From assembly GCA_964637845.1 (NCBI GenBank), contig CAZWXI010000082.1:1-13168 (forward strand): a DNA stretch of 13,168 nucleotides, written 5' to 3'. The notes below the pieces were generated by a model. It was not told the DNA's origin and did not search any database. It was given only the letters and a program-made list of their open reading frames with translations. The position numbers and the translations under genes were made by a program. Origin of the DNA: PGYU01 sp964637845 (GTDB lineage Bacteria > Bacteroidota > Ignavibacteria > Kapaibacteriales > UBA2268). This document shows positions 12,683 to 13,168 of the stretch, in pieces (position 1 is the first letter of the stretch; each line of letters opens with the position of its first letter).

Positions 12683-13060
12683 CTACTTTTTTTTATTATC
12701 AAGTATAACTCTTGCATTTTGGAGAGAACCGTAATTCGCTGCATTTGTGTAGCCTAATGATCCTACAATTCTTAGAGCAATGCCTGAGCGACGACCACTC
12801 CGACAGTAAAGTGCTATCGGTTTACTTTTATCTTTTACATACGATGCAATCCTTGACTCAATCTCATCATATGGAATTAATATTGCTCCTTTCACATGCC
12901 CCGCGTCAAATTCTGCTTTAGTTCTAACATCAATAACGATAATTTCTTCTTTCCTGAGTTTATCATGCTTGGAAGTTTGCTCTTTGGCGCATGCCGCAAA
13001 AGTCATAAATGCCGCTAAGATTGATAACAATATTTTTTTTATATATATTTTTAGTATCAT
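12683..13060 (-). CDS. Exported single-domain rhodanese, probable lipoprotein
   Basis: The 125-residue product has a signal segment (residues about 8-23) ending in MTFAAC. Cys24 could be lipidated, or cleavage could occur nearby. The rhodanese domain follows: IIVIDVRTKAEFDAGHVKGA at about 40-59, then the active-site loop CRSGRRS with catalytic Cys86, then a closing GYTNAANYGSL. Single-domain periplasmic rhodaneses of the PspE type transfer sulfane sulfur to thiols or cyanide; the substrate here is unknown. The length fits the family. No clear Shine-Dalgarno sequence precedes the ATG. The gene ends in a run of eight A residues before TAG. Immediately downstream lies the decayed gene, so the C-terminal few residues could have been altered by the same rearrangement. 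Confidence 0.88.
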   Translation of the reverse strand: MILKIYIKKILLSILAAFMTFAACAKEQTSKHDKLRKEEIIVIDVRTKAEFDAGHVKGAILIPYDEIESRIASYVKDKSKPIALYCRSGRRSGIALRIVGSLGYTNAANYGSLQNARVILDNKKK

Positions 13061-13125
13061 ATGTTCAATAATTTATTTATAAAGAAAGGACGAGTTTTAA
13101 ATGCTTATATTGTTACCCCCCAAAT

Positions 13126-13161
13126 AAAAACAACTGGCGACTCTTTCTGAGCCGCCAGTTG
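13126..13161 (-). terminator. Rho-independent terminator of a minus-strand gene beyond the right edge
   Basis: CAACTGGCG at 13131-13139 pairs perfectly with CGCCAGTTG at 13153-13161, and CTC/GAG extends the stem inward. On the minus strand the hairpin is followed by TTTTT (13130-13126). It should end a transcript that enters from the right, upstream of the rhodanese gene, so the rhodanese is probably transcribed from its own promoter between 13061 and 13125. Confidence 0.8.
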
Positions 13162-13168
13162 CATTAGC

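Noticed and set aside
12505..12744. Minus-strand ORF of 79 codons as an independent gene
   Set aside because: It starts inside the rhodanese gene in another frame, and its end is abandoned at an apparent frameshift. It is better seen as part of the decayed gene.
13061..13125. Possible small gene or promoter between the right-edge terminator and the rhodanese gene
   Set aside because: The 65 bases are AT-rich with no convincing ORF or consensus promoter; a promoter is expected here but cannot be pointed to.

Overview
The window looks like chromosomal DNA of a Bacteroidota/FCB-group bacterium. The main evidence is three proteins carrying a type A C-terminal sorting domain of the type IX secretion system (T9SS), together with AT-rich coding DNA and PKD/beta-propeller secreted proteins. 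I cannot place it at genus level. No tRNA, rRNA, CRISPR array, transposase or phage structural gene was seen.

Left part, plus strand (1-2613): the possible tail of an upstream gene, a small secreted thioredoxin-like protein (47-481), and paaZ (568-2613), a full-length bifunctional aldehyde dehydrogenase/MaoC-type hydratase of phenylacetate catabolism. paaZ converges with everything to its right, and it looks richer in G+C than that DNA.

Middle part, minus strand (2614-8881): two tandem genes of about 970 codons (8635-5723, then 5587-2657) encode giant exported proteins. Both have a signal peptide, a propeller-like region, two PKD domains, a second propeller-like region and a T9SS domain. Promoter region, signal peptide, C-terminal domain and terminator are nearly or perfectly identical in DNA, while the cores have diverged. 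A third, headless copy of the cassette end (8771-8881 plus its terminator) sits just downstream of the next gene. The whole is a tandem family with homogenised ends and variable middles.

Right part, minus strand (8914-13060): a rhodanese, a decayed gene, a 36-codon leader ORF overlapping a lipoprotein gene by ATGA, then a secreted protein of unknown function and a matrixin-like T9SS metalloprotease joined by a TAATG overlap. A second repeat family of about 290 bp (10955-11242 and 11957-12246) spans gene junctions here. It carries the end of one gene, an intergenic region and the first 28 or so codons of the next, followed by unrelated downstream genes. One copy is fused in frame to a secreted protein; the other ends as the ATGA-coupled leader.

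Overall this is an accessory region of secreted and surface proteins. Two independent repeat families show the same theme: conserved gene ends and junctions joined to different gene bodies, consistent with recombination or gene conversion between short shared flanks. The functions of the large secreted proteins are unknown.
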